NCBI GenBank assembly: GCA_045106295.1
Contig: JBGCEI010000106.1
Coordinates: forward strand, 1 to 17,081
DNA from: WTJX01 sp045106295
GTDB taxonomy: Bacteria; Bacteroidota; Bacteroidia; Cytophagales; JAAEPT01
Direction of reading: 5' to 3'
DNA: 17,081 nucleotides
Under the pieces are notes generated by a model that worked only from the letters and a program-made list of their open reading frames with translations, did no database searches and was not told the origin of the DNA. The translations under genes and the position numbers were made by a program. Below, in pieces: positions 7,313-14,268 of this stretch. Positions within the stretch are counted from its first letter, which is position 1. Every line of letters begins with the position of its first letter.

Positions 7313-8356
7313 TTATGCTTGTTTTTGTTTCGCTAAGATAGCCTTATTTATTTTCTTAATAAGTGAAGGCCCTTCATACACAAATCCAGTGTACACCTGA
7401 ACTAAAGAAGCTCCAGCATCTAATTTTTCTAAAGCATCTTTTGCCGAGTGAATTCCTCCTACTCCGATAATTGGTATCGTTCCTTTTGACTTTGTATGCA
7501 GGTAACGAATTACTTCCGTAGACCGTTCTTTCAAAGGAGCTCCGCTCAAACCTCCATTTCCTATGTCATTTACCTTTTCCCACTTCGTCACTAAGTTCTT
7601 TCTCGAAACAGTGGTATTCGTAGCAATCAACCCCGCTATTTTAGTTGTTTCTACAATTTCTACAATATCGTCTAACTGAGTAGCTTCTAAATCTGGGGCT
7701 ATTTTCAATAAAATAGGCTTCTGCTTTTCTTTTGTACCATTAAGTCTCTGAAGCTCCATCAATAAATCTGTTAAAGGCTCTTTCTCCTGCAAATCTCTTA
7801 GATTAGGTGTATTAGGAGAACTCACATTCACTACAAAATAATCTACATAAGGATACAATCCATTAAAACAGATAGTGTAATCTTCTTTCGCTTTCTCATT
7901 AGGCACCTCTTTATTCTTCCCAATATTCCCTCCTACTAAGACCTTCCCTTTTCTCTTTTTTAATTGCTCGATTGCCTCTTCCATTCCTTCATTATTAAAT
8001 CCCATACGATTAATAATTCCTTTGTCTTTCTTTAATCGAAATAAACGAGGTTGAGGATTCCCTGCTTGAGCTTTTGGAGTAACCGTTCCTATTTCAATGA
8101 AACCAAAACCTAAATGCTCAAACTCATCTATTAATACGGCATTCTTATCAAAACCTGCTGCTAAACCTACTGGGTTAGGAAAATCAAGACCAAAAACGGT
8201 TCTTGACAATGACTTATCGTTTTGTTGATACAGTTGTTTCGTCAAAGCTTTACTTCCTGGCAAGCGAAAAATAAATTTAGCTAACGAAAAAGCCATGTAG
8301 TGAGCTTTTTCCGCTTTGAATAAAAATAAAAAAGGACGTAAAATTAATTTATACAT
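7313..8356 (-). CDS. pyrD: Dihydroorotate dehydrogenase (quinone), class 2
   Basis: The 347-residue protein oxidises dihydroorotate to orotate in pyrimidine synthesis, passing electrons to membrane quinone. Class 2 is shown by the N-terminal membrane-associating helices (about residues 1-40). The FMN/substrate segments are GLAAGFDKN (64-72), IEIGTVTPKAQAGNPQPRLFRL (about 87-108) and NRMGFNNEG (116-124). VVNVSSPNTPNLRDLQ (175-190) holds the class-2 catalytic Ser at 180. LLKIAPD and GVGGIHSAKDA follow as phosphate- and substrate-binding loops. The ATG overlaps the end of the phosphatase gene by 13 nt, so the two form one transcription unit and are probably translationally coupled. No other pyrimidine gene is nearby. 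Confidence 0.96.
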   Translation of the reverse strand: MYKLILRPFLFLFKAEKAHYMAFSLAKFIFRLPGSKALTKQLYQQNDKSLSRTVFGLDFPNPVGLAAGFDKNAVLIDEFEHLGFGFIEIGTVTPKAQAGNPQPRLFRLKKDKGIINRMGFNNEGMEEAIEQLKKRKGKVLVGGNIGKNKEVPNEKAKEDYTICFNGLYPYVDYFVVNVSSPNTPNLRDLQEKEPLTDLLMELQRLNGTKEKQKPILLKIAPDLEATQLDDIVEIVETTKIAGLIATNTTVSRKNLVTKWEKVNDIGNGGLSGAPLKERSTEVIRYLHTKSKGTIPIIGVGGIHSAKDALEKLDAGASLVQVYTGFVYEGPSLIKKINKAILAKQKQA

Positions 8357-8823
8357 GATAATTGATGCTTAGTGATCAAATGATCTAAAAAATGAGTTAA
8401 TGAATGGTCTAGTAAATCATACACTTCTTCAAAGTCTTCTTTACCACCATAATATGGATCAGGAACATCTGTTTTTAATTGTTCCCCAAAAGAAAGTGTT
8501 TTGTATACTTTATTATGCTTGTCTACAGTAAGAGAACAGGTATTTTCATAATTACTTTCATCCATTACTAATAAGTAGTCAAACGAAGTAAAATCACTTG
8601 CTTGTAATTGTTTTGCTTTATGTTTGGTCTTTATCTCATGATCGGACAAAACTTCTATTGTTCTATGATCAGGAGATTTCCCTATATGATAAGCAGCAGT
8701 TCCTGCTGAATCACAAGCTATCTGCTCACTTAGTTTTTTCTTAGCAACTAATTCACGGAATATTCCTTCTGCCATTGGAGAACGACAAATATTACCCAAA
8801 CAAATAAATAATACGTTTAACAT
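8344..8823 (-). CDS. Low-molecular-weight protein tyrosine phosphatase
   Basis: The 159-residue protein has the full signature of the family. The phosphate loop CLGNICRS (residues 8-15) contains the nucleophile Cys8 and Arg14, and DPYYGG (122-127) carries the general acid Asp122. Length and motif positions are normal, and it is cytoplasmic. Family members remove phosphate from protein tyrosine, or from arginine in some Firmicutes enzymes. The substrate here is not evident, since no tyrosine kinase or capsule gene lies nearby. It is the first gene of a unit with pyrD (13-nt overlap), divergent from perR-ahpC. A weak -7-like box GACATTTG (8837-8830) lies six bases before the ATG. Confidence 0.93.
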   Translation of the reverse strand: MLNVLFICLGNICRSPMAEGIFRELVAKKKLSEQIACDSAGTAAYHIGKSPDHRTIEVLSDHEIKTKHKAKQLQASDFTSFDYLLVMDESNYENTCSLTVDKHNKVYKTLSFGEQLKTDVPDPYYGGKEDFEEVYDLLDHSLTHFLDHLITKHQLSCIN

Positions 8824-8912
8824 ATATTACAAATGTCTTGAAAGAATAACCTTCAATAAAAGTTTACAAGGTGTAAGTTATCCATAATAATAGTAAAATA
8901 ATAGGTCAACTA

Positions 8913-8943
8913 TTTGTTTTTAAAATTTCATAAATTATATTTG
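8913..8943 (+). promoter_or_regulatory. Consensus Bacteroidota promoter of perR-ahpC
   Basis: TTTG at 8913-8916, a 19-nt spacer and TATATTTG at 8936-8943 match the Bacteroidota primary-sigma consensus (TTTG / TAnnTTTG) exactly. Transcription should begin at about 8947-8950, immediately at the palindrome that follows. Confidence 0.8.
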
Positions 8944-8948
8944 ATACA

Positions 8949-8973
8949 TATTATCATTTGATAATAATTATTA
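8949..8973 (+). promoter_or_regulatory. Candidate PerR/Fur operator at the perR transcription start
   Basis: TATTATCATTTGATAATA (8949-8966) is an 8-bp perfect inverted repeat with a 2-nt centre. It contains the Fur-type hexamer GATAAT in both orientations. It overlaps a second perfect palindrome, TAATAATTATTA (8962-8973). Its position over and just after the predicted transcription start suits repression by the encoded regulator. The arrangement is not the exact TTATAATnATTATAA PerR box known from Bacillus. Confidence 0.6.
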
Positions 8974-8984
8974 ATTAAAAATAA

Positions 8985-9440
8985 TTGTCAGTTAAAAAAC
9001 TTTCACATAGCGAAATAAAAGAGATTTTAGGTAATCATGAGCTTAAGGCTACCTCACAGAGGCTAGTTATTTATAGTGTATTATCAGGTTTAAAAAGTCA
9101 CCCTTCTACGGAAGATGTTTATAATCTATTAAAAAATGATAACCCTTCTATTTCTTTAGCTACGGTATATAAAACATTAGAAACATTTGTTTCTGCTGGA
9201 TTGTGTAGGAAAGTGATGTCTAAAAGTGGTTCTATGCGCTACGACAGCAATGTCAACGAGCATGGACATATCTATTGTGAAAATACAGAAGAGATCATCG
9301 ATTATGAAGATCAAGAGTTAGACGCTCTTTTGGCAGACTATTTCAATAAAAAGAACATTAATAATTTAACAATCAAAGAAATAAAGATTCAGATCAATGG
9401 AGATAAAATTGACCTGAACAAAACGGTTTTAATACAATAA
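8985..9440 (+). CDS. perR: Peroxide-sensing Fur-family repressor, PerR type
   Basis: The 151-residue protein has a Fur winged helix (about 10-80, with KATSQRLVIYSVLSG and SLATVYKTLETFVSAGL) and a dimerisation domain. The five ligands of the regulatory metal site known from Bacillus PerR (His37, Asp85, His91, His93, Asp104) are all present with a constant shift of two: His39, Asp87, His93, His95, Asp106. The Asp at the last position favours PerR over Fur. The structural zinc site is not kept: only Cys98 remains of the usual CxxC pairs, and there are no C-terminal cysteines. An in-frame stop at 8982-8984 and the lack of a nearby ATG make TTG 8985 the likely start. It lies 23 nt before ahpC in one operon, with a palindromic operator upstream that suggests autorepression. 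Confidence 0.9.
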   Translation: MSVKKLSHSEIKEILGNHELKATSQRLVIYSVLSGLKSHPSTEDVYNLLKNDNPSISLATVYKTLETFVSAGLCRKVMSKSGSMRYDSNVNEHGHIYCENTEEIIDYEDQELDALLADYFNKKNINNLTIKEIKIQINGDKIDLNKTVLIQ

Positions 9441-9463
9441 TCAATTTAAATTTAATTTCACTT

Positions 9464-10093
9464 ATGTCTTTAGTAGGAAAAAAAGCACCTAGTTTTAGTG
9501 CAACAGCAGTAGTAAACGGAGGAGAATTCAAAGAGAATTTCTCATTAGAGCAGTATATCGGAAACAAAGAAGTTATCTTCTTTTTCTATCCATTAGACTT
9601 CACATTTGTTTGCCCAACAGAATTATTAGCTTTTCAAGAAAAAATGGCTGAATTCGACAAGAAAGGTGTTGCTGTAGTAGGTTGTTCAGTTGACTCTCAT
9701 TTCTCTCACTGGGCGTGGTTAAACACTCCAAAAAACAAAGGTGGTATCGAAGGTGTTAAATATCCTTTAGTAGCCGATTTATCTAAAACTATTGCAGCAA
9801 ACTTTGGTGTGTTAGCTGGAGATTATGAATACACGGAAGAAGGCCTTATGGCATTTGAAGGAGAACCTGTAGCTTTTAGAGGTACTTTCTTAATCGATAA
9901 AGAAGGAGTGATTAGACATCAAATTGTAAATGACCTTCCATTAGGTAGAAGTGTAGACGAAGCATTAAGAATGGTAGATGCATTGCAGTACTTCGAAAAG
10001 CATGGAGAAGTTTGTCCTGCAAACTGGTCTGAAGGTAAAGAAGCTATGAAAGCTACAGCTGATGGTGTAGCAGACTACTTATCTAAAAACTAA
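9464..10093 (+). CDS. ahpC: Alkyl hydroperoxide reductase subunit C, typical 2-Cys peroxiredoxin
   Basis: The 209-residue peroxiredoxin reduces hydrogen peroxide and organic peroxides in the cytoplasm. The peroxidatic cysteine is Cys50 in FYPLDFTFVCPTE and the resolving cysteine is Cys184 in HGEVCPANW. The SVDSHFSHWAW segment and the Arg in FRGTFLID (about residue 139) complete the active-site surroundings of the Prx1/AhpC group. The C-terminus (YLSKN) lacks the Tyr-Phe motif of over-oxidation-sensitive enzymes. No ahpF is adjacent, so the reductant may be thioredoxin or an unlinked AhpF. The gene is second in the perR-ahpC operon (23-nt gap, no Shine-Dalgarno) and is followed by a strong terminator. 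Induction by peroxide through PerR is inferred from context. Confidence 0.96.
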   Translation: MSLVGKKAPSFSATAVVNGGEFKENFSLEQYIGNKEVIFFFYPLDFTFVCPTELLAFQEKMAEFDKKGVAVVGCSVDSHFSHWAWLNTPKNKGGIEGVKYPLVADLSKTIAANFGVLAGDYEYTEEGLMAFEGEPVAFRGTFLIDKEGVIRHQIVNDLPLGRSVDEALRMVDALQYFEKHGEVCPANWSEGKEAMKATADGVADYLSKN

Positions 10094-10106
10094 AATTACA
10101 TTCATA

Positions 10107-10143
10107 AAAAAAGCCGCTATTTGTATCAAATAGCGGCTTTTTT
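10107..10143. terminator. Bidirectional intrinsic terminator after ahpC
   Basis: A 17-bp perfect stem pairs 10107-10123 with 10127-10143 around a 3-nt loop. Its core is GCCGCTATTTG / CAAATAGCGGC, flanked by A-runs on the left and T-runs on the right. It ends the perR-ahpC operon and, read on the other strand, also suits the convergent gene that ends at 10163. Confidence 0.93.
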
Positions 10144-10162
10144 ATTTTTATACTTTATCCCT

Positions 10163-10585
10163 CTAATTATACAATTGATTAAAATGAGAGATAAAGTAAA
10201 TCATATCTTTTGGAGTTAAAATCTCTGAATATTCTTCTTCATACCCTTTAAGCTCGTGTCTACGTGGATAACGTACGTTTAACTTGAGACACACATCGTT
10301 AATCAAGTCTTTGTATTCCTCTCTGTCAAAGGCAACCAGTTCATATAAATTATCATCGGGGTAGATAAAGAAGTTTTTCATTTTCAACTTTCTCATCAAT
10401 CTACCACAAAGTATTCTAGAAAGTTCTTGTGAAAAAGCCGGAACCTCCAACATATCATAAAAATCATTATACGTAATTGGCTCTCTAGCTTTCCTTAGTC
10501 TTTTTACTAACTTTCTTCGTTTACCATTGAAAAAAACAGTGATAACTAATCCAATAAGGCAAAAAAGAATAATTACTACCTGCAT
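10163..10585 (-). CDS. Small membrane-anchored protein of unknown function
   Basis: I do not recognise this 140-residue protein. It starts with one hydrophobic segment (about residues 2-19), followed by a strongly basic stretch (GKRRKLVKRLRKARE). By the positive-inside rule this puts the N-terminus outside and the soluble part in the cytoplasm. The remainder is mixed charged and aromatic, ends YFISHFNQLYN, has one Cys in ILCGRLMRK, and shows no known catalytic motif. It is transcribed towards ahpC with a shared terminator, and divergently from the coiled-coil gene at 10690. Codon use resembles its neighbours, so it is likely a real gene. The start at 10585 is the first ATG before the membrane segment. 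Confidence 0.7.
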   Translation of the reverse strand: MQVVIILFCLIGLVITVFFNGKRRKLVKRLRKAREPITYNDFYDMLEVPAFSQELSRILCGRLMRKLKMKNFFIYPDDNLYELVAFDREEYKDLINDVCLKLNVRYPRRHELKGYEEEYSEILTPKDMIYFISHFNQLYN

Positions 10586-10689
10586 TTTAAATATTTAGTT
10601 TTTATAATGATACGAAAAAAAATCGTTTTTGTTTAATAAAATATGTAAGTTGAATTATTACTCATGAAGTAAAACTTATTATTGATATC

Positions 10690-11586
10690 ATGGAACCTAC
10701 AAAAAAGTCATACAAAGGATTAGCTATTATCTCTACCATATTAGCTGTAGGCTTAGCCGCATTCGTTTTCTTTTTATTATTCAAAATAGATACACTTGAA
10801 AAAGATCAGATTGTAAATGAAGACCAGATAATGGTACAACAAGAGTACATTGTTAAACAAGCTGGCGAAATAGAAGAGTTAATAGAACAATATGAAGTAA
10901 TGAAAACAGAACGTGATTCTTTAGGACTAAATAACTATGAGTTAAATGGAAAAATTAAAAAACTGGGAGGCTATCTGTCCACTATAAAAAAGGAAAACAA
11001 GCTTAATAAAACACAACTCAATGAATACAATGAATTAATAGCTCAGTTTCAAGAAGACTTAAAGTTAAAAGATGAGCAATTGATTAAATTAAAAATAGCC
11101 TACGACACACTTCAGTCTACATCTAGTTTACAAAAACTTGAAATGCAAATGATGTCTGAATACATGATGGATCTAGAGGGGAAAGTTCAAGTAGCTTCTT
11201 TGCTAAAAACTAATAATTTAACGGTGAACGCAATCAATAGTAAAGGAAAAGAATACGGTGGAAGTGAGTATAGGCAAAAGAGAGTAGACAAACTAAAAGT
11301 TAACTTTACAATTGAAGACAATAAAGTAGCTGAAAAAGGAGAAAAAGAAGTTCATTTCAGACTAATAGATCCTAGCGGGGTTACTATTACTAGTGGAAAA
11401 ACATTTGTCTCCATGAATGGAAATCAAATAGTATACACACTCTATCAGCCTATTAATTTTAACAACACGAATCAAAGTGTAGAATTCATTTACACAAAAG
11501 GAACTGAGTATAAAAAAGGCACATATATCGTAGAGATCTATATAGAAGGAAACTTATCTGGAAGAGATAGTTTTATTGTTAAATAA
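10690..11586 (+). CDS. Membrane-anchored coiled-coil protein of unknown function
   Basis: The 298-residue protein has a short cytoplasmic N-terminus, one membrane helix (about residues 10-32, GLAIISTILAVGLAAFVFFL) and a long charged coiled coil (about 33-155, rich in Glu, Lys, Leu, Gln). A separate C-terminal domain follows (about 190-298), with beta-like segments such as VHFRLIDPSGVTITSGKTF and GTYIVEIYIEGNLSGRDSFIV that resemble an Ig-like sandwich. The coiled coil and end domain should face the periplasm. I know similar hypothetical proteins in Bacteroidota but no function. It converges on the DUF58 gene with a single base between the stop codons. Confidence 0.8.
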   Translation: MEPTKKSYKGLAIISTILAVGLAAFVFFLLFKIDTLEKDQIVNEDQIMVQQEYIVKQAGEIEELIEQYEVMKTERDSLGLNNYELNGKIKKLGGYLSTIKKENKLNKTQLNEYNELIAQFQEDLKLKDEQLIKLKIAYDTLQSTSSLQKLEMQMMSEYMMDLEGKVQVASLLKTNNLTVNAINSKGKEYGGSEYRQKRVDKLKVNFTIEDNKVAEKGEKEVHFRLIDPSGVTITSGKTFVSMNGNQIVYTLYQPINFNNTNQSVEFIYTKGTEYKKGTYIVEIYIEGNLSGRDSFIVK

Positions 11587-11587
11587 A

Positions 11588-12493
11588 TCAACGAAGCTTT
11601 ACTCTTGCCTTAAGGAAAGGAGTTAGCACCTGATCTAAAGGCTGATGAATATCGGCCTTTATAAAATCAATCTTATATTTCTTGCAGTTCAATTCAACCT
11701 CATTAAAGTAAGTTTTCGTCTTTTTCTGATATGCTTCTCTTATTTCTTTAGGATTGGTTTTCAAAGACTCACCTGTCTCTACATCTGTTATCAGGTAACT
11801 CGTATTACCAAAGTCGAATTCTTCCTCTAATTGTTTATCGTAGACATGAAAGACTAATAGCTCGTGCTTATTATGTCTCAAATGATGAAATGTCTCCATA
11901 ATTTCATCCAATTCATCTTTGTTTGATAAAAAGTCAGTAAACACGACTACTAGGTTACGTTGCACTTTTCTTGATGCTAATCTGTTTAGAGCACCTATTA
12001 AGTCTGTCTTCTTATTGACTGGATTGGTTTTTAATTTTTCTTCTAGTATTGCTACTAATTGATTGAAATGGCTTAATGTATTTTTAACTGGTGTTTCTTT
12101 TATTATCTCTTCATCAAAAAGAGTCAATCCAAATGCATCTCTTTGCTTAGAAAGCAAATAGCATAAGGCTGCTGCTGCATAGCTACTATACATTACTTTT
12201 CCATCGTTTTCTTTAGGATAAAACATAGAAGAAGAAAAGTCCAAGTAAATATGACATTTCAAATTAGTCTCTTCTTCATACTTCTTCACATATAGTCTGT
12301 CAGTTTTACCATACACCTTCCAATCTATATGTTTTGTACTTTCTCCAAAGTTATATTGTTTGTGTTCAGCAAATTCCACAGAGTACCCCTGATAAGGCGA
12401 TTTATGAATCCCAGTCATGAAACCTTCAATTGCCTTTTTAGCTAATAAATCTAAGCGACCAAAAGAACGTATAAAATTGATATCAAGAGACAT
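11588..12493 (-). CDS. DUF58-domain protein with VWA-like fold
   Basis: The 301-residue protein matches the DUF58 family. It has the motif around STKHIDWKVYGKTDRLYVKKYEEE (about 52-75), then the VWA-like strand IYLDFSSSM (82-90) with the metal-site pattern Asp85-x-Ser87-x-Ser89, and VVVFTDFLS (about 188-196) supplying a further acidic position. Family members usually sit beside a MoxR-type ATPase and BatA/BatB proteins in the Bacteroidota aerotolerance (Bat) operon, but none of these is next to this gene, so it is an orphan copy here. There is no membrane segment, unlike longer DUF58 proteins. It ends with TGA, the only TGA stop among the intact genes, and faces the coiled-coil gene one base away. 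Confidence 0.9.
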   Translation of the reverse strand: MSLDINFIRSFGRLDLLAKKAIEGFMTGIHKSPYQGYSVEFAEHKQYNFGESTKHIDWKVYGKTDRLYVKKYEEETNLKCHIYLDFSSSMFYPKENDGKVMYSSYAAAALCYLLSKQRDAFGLTLFDEEIIKETPVKNTLSHFNQLVAILEEKLKTNPVNKKTDLIGALNRLASRKVQRNLVVVFTDFLSNKDELDEIMETFHHLRHNKHELLVFHVYDKQLEEEFDFGNTSYLITDVETGESLKTNPKEIREAYQKKTKTYFNEVELNCKKYKIDFIKADIHQPLDQVLTPFLKARVKLR

Positions 12494-12579
12494 AAGTACG
12501 TAAAAAGAGTGATTTTGTTTAAGTAATAATACTAACTATTCGACATAATAACACAATACTTATAAACTTACTAAGTTTT

Positions 12580-12609
12580 TTTGTCTCTTCGATAAAAACC
12601 TATACATTG
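12580..12609 (+). promoter_or_regulatory. Possible promoter of the DUF3276 gene
   Basis: TTTG at 12580-12583 and a TATACATTG stretch at 12601-12609 have roughly the Bacteroidota spacing. The second element is only a partial match to TAnnTTTG. The GTG start lies 32 nt downstream. Confidence 0.35.
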
Positions 12610-12640
12610 TCTGAGAATAGTTATACATAAATAGCAGATT

Positions 12641-12952
12641 GTGGAAGACAAAAGAGGTCACGATAGAGAAGAGATTTACTCTCAAAAAGTAAAAGCCGGT
12701 AAACGAACGTATTTTTTTGATGTTAAATCTACACGTTCAAACGATTATTACATTACAATTACAGAAAGTAAAAAGAAAACACGAGATGGAGACGATGGAT
12801 TCTTTTTTGAAAAACATAAAATTTTCTTGTACAAAGAAGACTTTCATAAGTTTGCTGCTGCCATACAAGAAACAATAGAACACGTAAAAGAAGAGTTACT
12901 ACCAGAAGTAGATTTCACTGAATTTGAAAGAGAGAATTCAAACTGGGAATAA
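12641..12952 (+). CDS. DUF3276 (PUR-alpha-like) nucleic-acid-binding protein
   Basis: The 103-residue protein matches the DUF3276 family, which is nearly confined to Bacteroidota and spirochaetes and adopts the PUR-alpha/Whirly-like fold that binds single-stranded nucleic acid. The recognisable core is VKAGKRTYFFDVKSTRSNDYYITITESKKK (about residues 17-46), followed by KHKIFLYKEDFHKFAAAI (about 58-75) and an acidic tail. The start is GTG at 12641: an in-frame stop lies three codons upstream and no ATG is available before the core. It stands alone, with a strong terminator downstream. Its role in the cell is not known with certainty. Confidence 0.93.
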   Translation: MEDKRGHDREEIYSQKVKAGKRTYFFDVKSTRSNDYYITITESKKKTRDGDDGFFFEKHKIFLYKEDFHKFAAAIQETIEHVKEELLPEVDFTEFERENSNWE

Positions 12953-12976
12953 CTAACTCTTATTTTATCACTTACG

Positions 12977-13008
12977 AACCATTCACTCAACTATTCGAGT
13001 GAATGGTT
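12977..13008 (+). terminator. Intrinsic terminator after the DUF3276 gene
   Basis: The stem AACCATTCACTC (12977-12988) / GAGTGAATGGTT (12997-13008) is a perfect 12-bp repeat with an 8-nt loop. It is followed by TTATTTTTT. Confidence 0.9.
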
Positions 13009-13058
13009 TTATTTTTTCCAAAAAGCATAAAAGCATATTTACTTGAAATATTTATCAC

Positions 13059-13066
13059 TATTTTTG
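13059..13066 (+). promoter_or_regulatory. Likely -7 box of ychF
   Basis: TATTTTTG matches TAnnTTTG exactly. The nearest upstream TTG (13043-13045) is too close (13 nt) for the standard -33 spacing. Use of this box would give a 5' leader of about 70 nt that contains a small hairpin (13082-13112). Confidence 0.45.
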
Positions 13067-13142
13067 TGGTATTATTTTACAGGTAATTAATCTACAATAA
13101 GGTAGAGTTACCCTATTCTTAAAATTAACTCAATAAAAAAGC

Positions 13143-14246
13143 ATGGCTTTAAAGTGTGGAATTGTAGGCTTACCAAATGTAGGTAAATCAACTTTATTTA
13201 ATGCAATATCAAATGCAGGAGCAGAAGCAGCAAACTTCCCATTCTGTACTATTGAACCAAATGTAGGAATTGTCACAGTACCAGACAGTAGACTACAAAA
13301 ACTAGAAGAGCTAGTATCTCCAGAAAAAGTACAACCTACAGTAATTGAGTTTGTAGACATTGCTGGACTTGTAAAAGGAGCAAGTAAGGGCGAAGGTTTA
13401 GGAAATCAATTCCTAGCTAACATCCGTGAAGTAGATGCTATCATACACGTGATACGATGTTTCGAAGATGACAACATCATCCACGTAGATGGCGCTATAG
13501 GTCCTGTGAAAGATAAAGAAGTTATTGACACAGAGCTTCAACTAAAAGACTTAGAAGCCTTAGAAAAAAGAAAACAACGACAAGAAAAAGTAGCCAAGTC
13601 TGGAGATGCTGCCGCTAAAAAAGAAATAGCCGCTATTGATAAATACATCAATCATCTAGAGCAAGGTAAAAATGCTCGAACGCTAGAGAGCAACGAAGAA
13701 GAACTACAATTAATCGCTCCTTTATGCCTATTGACTATAAAACCTGTTATCTATGCTGCTAATGTAGGCGAAGATGATTTAGTGGCTAATAAAGACAATG
13801 CCTTTGTTACCCAATTAAAAGAAGCTGTAAAAGATGAAAATGCTCAGGTAACAATTGTTTGTGCTGCACTAGAAGCACAGATCGCTGAATTTACTGATCC
13901 TGAAGAAAAAGAAATGTTCTTATCAGAATATGGCTTATCAGAATCTGGTTTAGACAGGTTAATTAGAGCATCGTACGAATTATTGAACCTAATTACTTAT
14001 TTCACGGCAGGGGTAAAAGAAGTAAGAGCATGGACTATCGAAAAAGGATGGAAAGCACCTAAAGCAGCGAGTGTAATACATACCGATTTCGAAAAAGGAT
14101 TTATCAAAGCAGAAGTAATGAAATACGCTGACTTTGTAGAATTAGGATCAGAGTTAGCTTGTAAAGAAGCTGGAAAGCTATCTATTGAAGGAAAAGAATA
14201 CACCGTTGGTGATGGTGATGTCATGCACTTCCGATTCAATGTATAA
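13143..14246 (+). CDS. ychF: YchF/OLA1-type redox- and ribosome-associated P-loop NTPase
   Basis: The 367-residue protein is a complete Obg-related YchF NTPase. P-loop GLPNVGKST (residues 9-17), switch region FVDIAGLVKGASKGEGLGNQFL (about 70-91) and NVGE (in VIYAANVGEDDL), which replaces the NKxD guanine-specificity motif, are all visible. NVGE fits the ATP preference known for the family. The helical insertion (about 125-195) and C-terminal TGS domain ending in GDGDVMHFRFNV are present. The proteins bind ribosomes and ATP and affect stress responses. The gene is transcribed alone, and its terminator lies inside the 3' end of the convergent aminotransferase gene. Confidence 0.97.
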   Translation: MALKCGIVGLPNVGKSTLFNAISNAGAEAANFPFCTIEPNVGIVTVPDSRLQKLEELVSPEKVQPTVIEFVDIAGLVKGASKGEGLGNQFLANIREVDAIIHVIRCFEDDNIIHVDGAIGPVKDKEVIDTELQLKDLEALEKRKQRQEKVAKSGDAAAKKEIAAIDKYINHLEQGKNARTLESNEEELQLIAPLCLLTIKPVIYAANVGEDDLVANKDNAFVTQLKEAVKDENAQVTIVCAALEAQIAEFTDPEEKEMFLSEYGLSESGLDRLIRASYELLNLITYFTAGVKEVRAWTIEKGWKAPKAASVIHTDFEKGFIKAEVMKYADFVELGSELACKEAGKLSIEGKEYTVGDGDVMHFRFNV

Positions 14247-14268
14247 TTAAAAGGACATTAATGCTTTT

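Noticed and set aside
12580..12609. Firm promoter call for the DUF3276 gene
   Set aside because: The -7 element matches the consensus only in part, so it is kept as a low-confidence feature and not as a finding.
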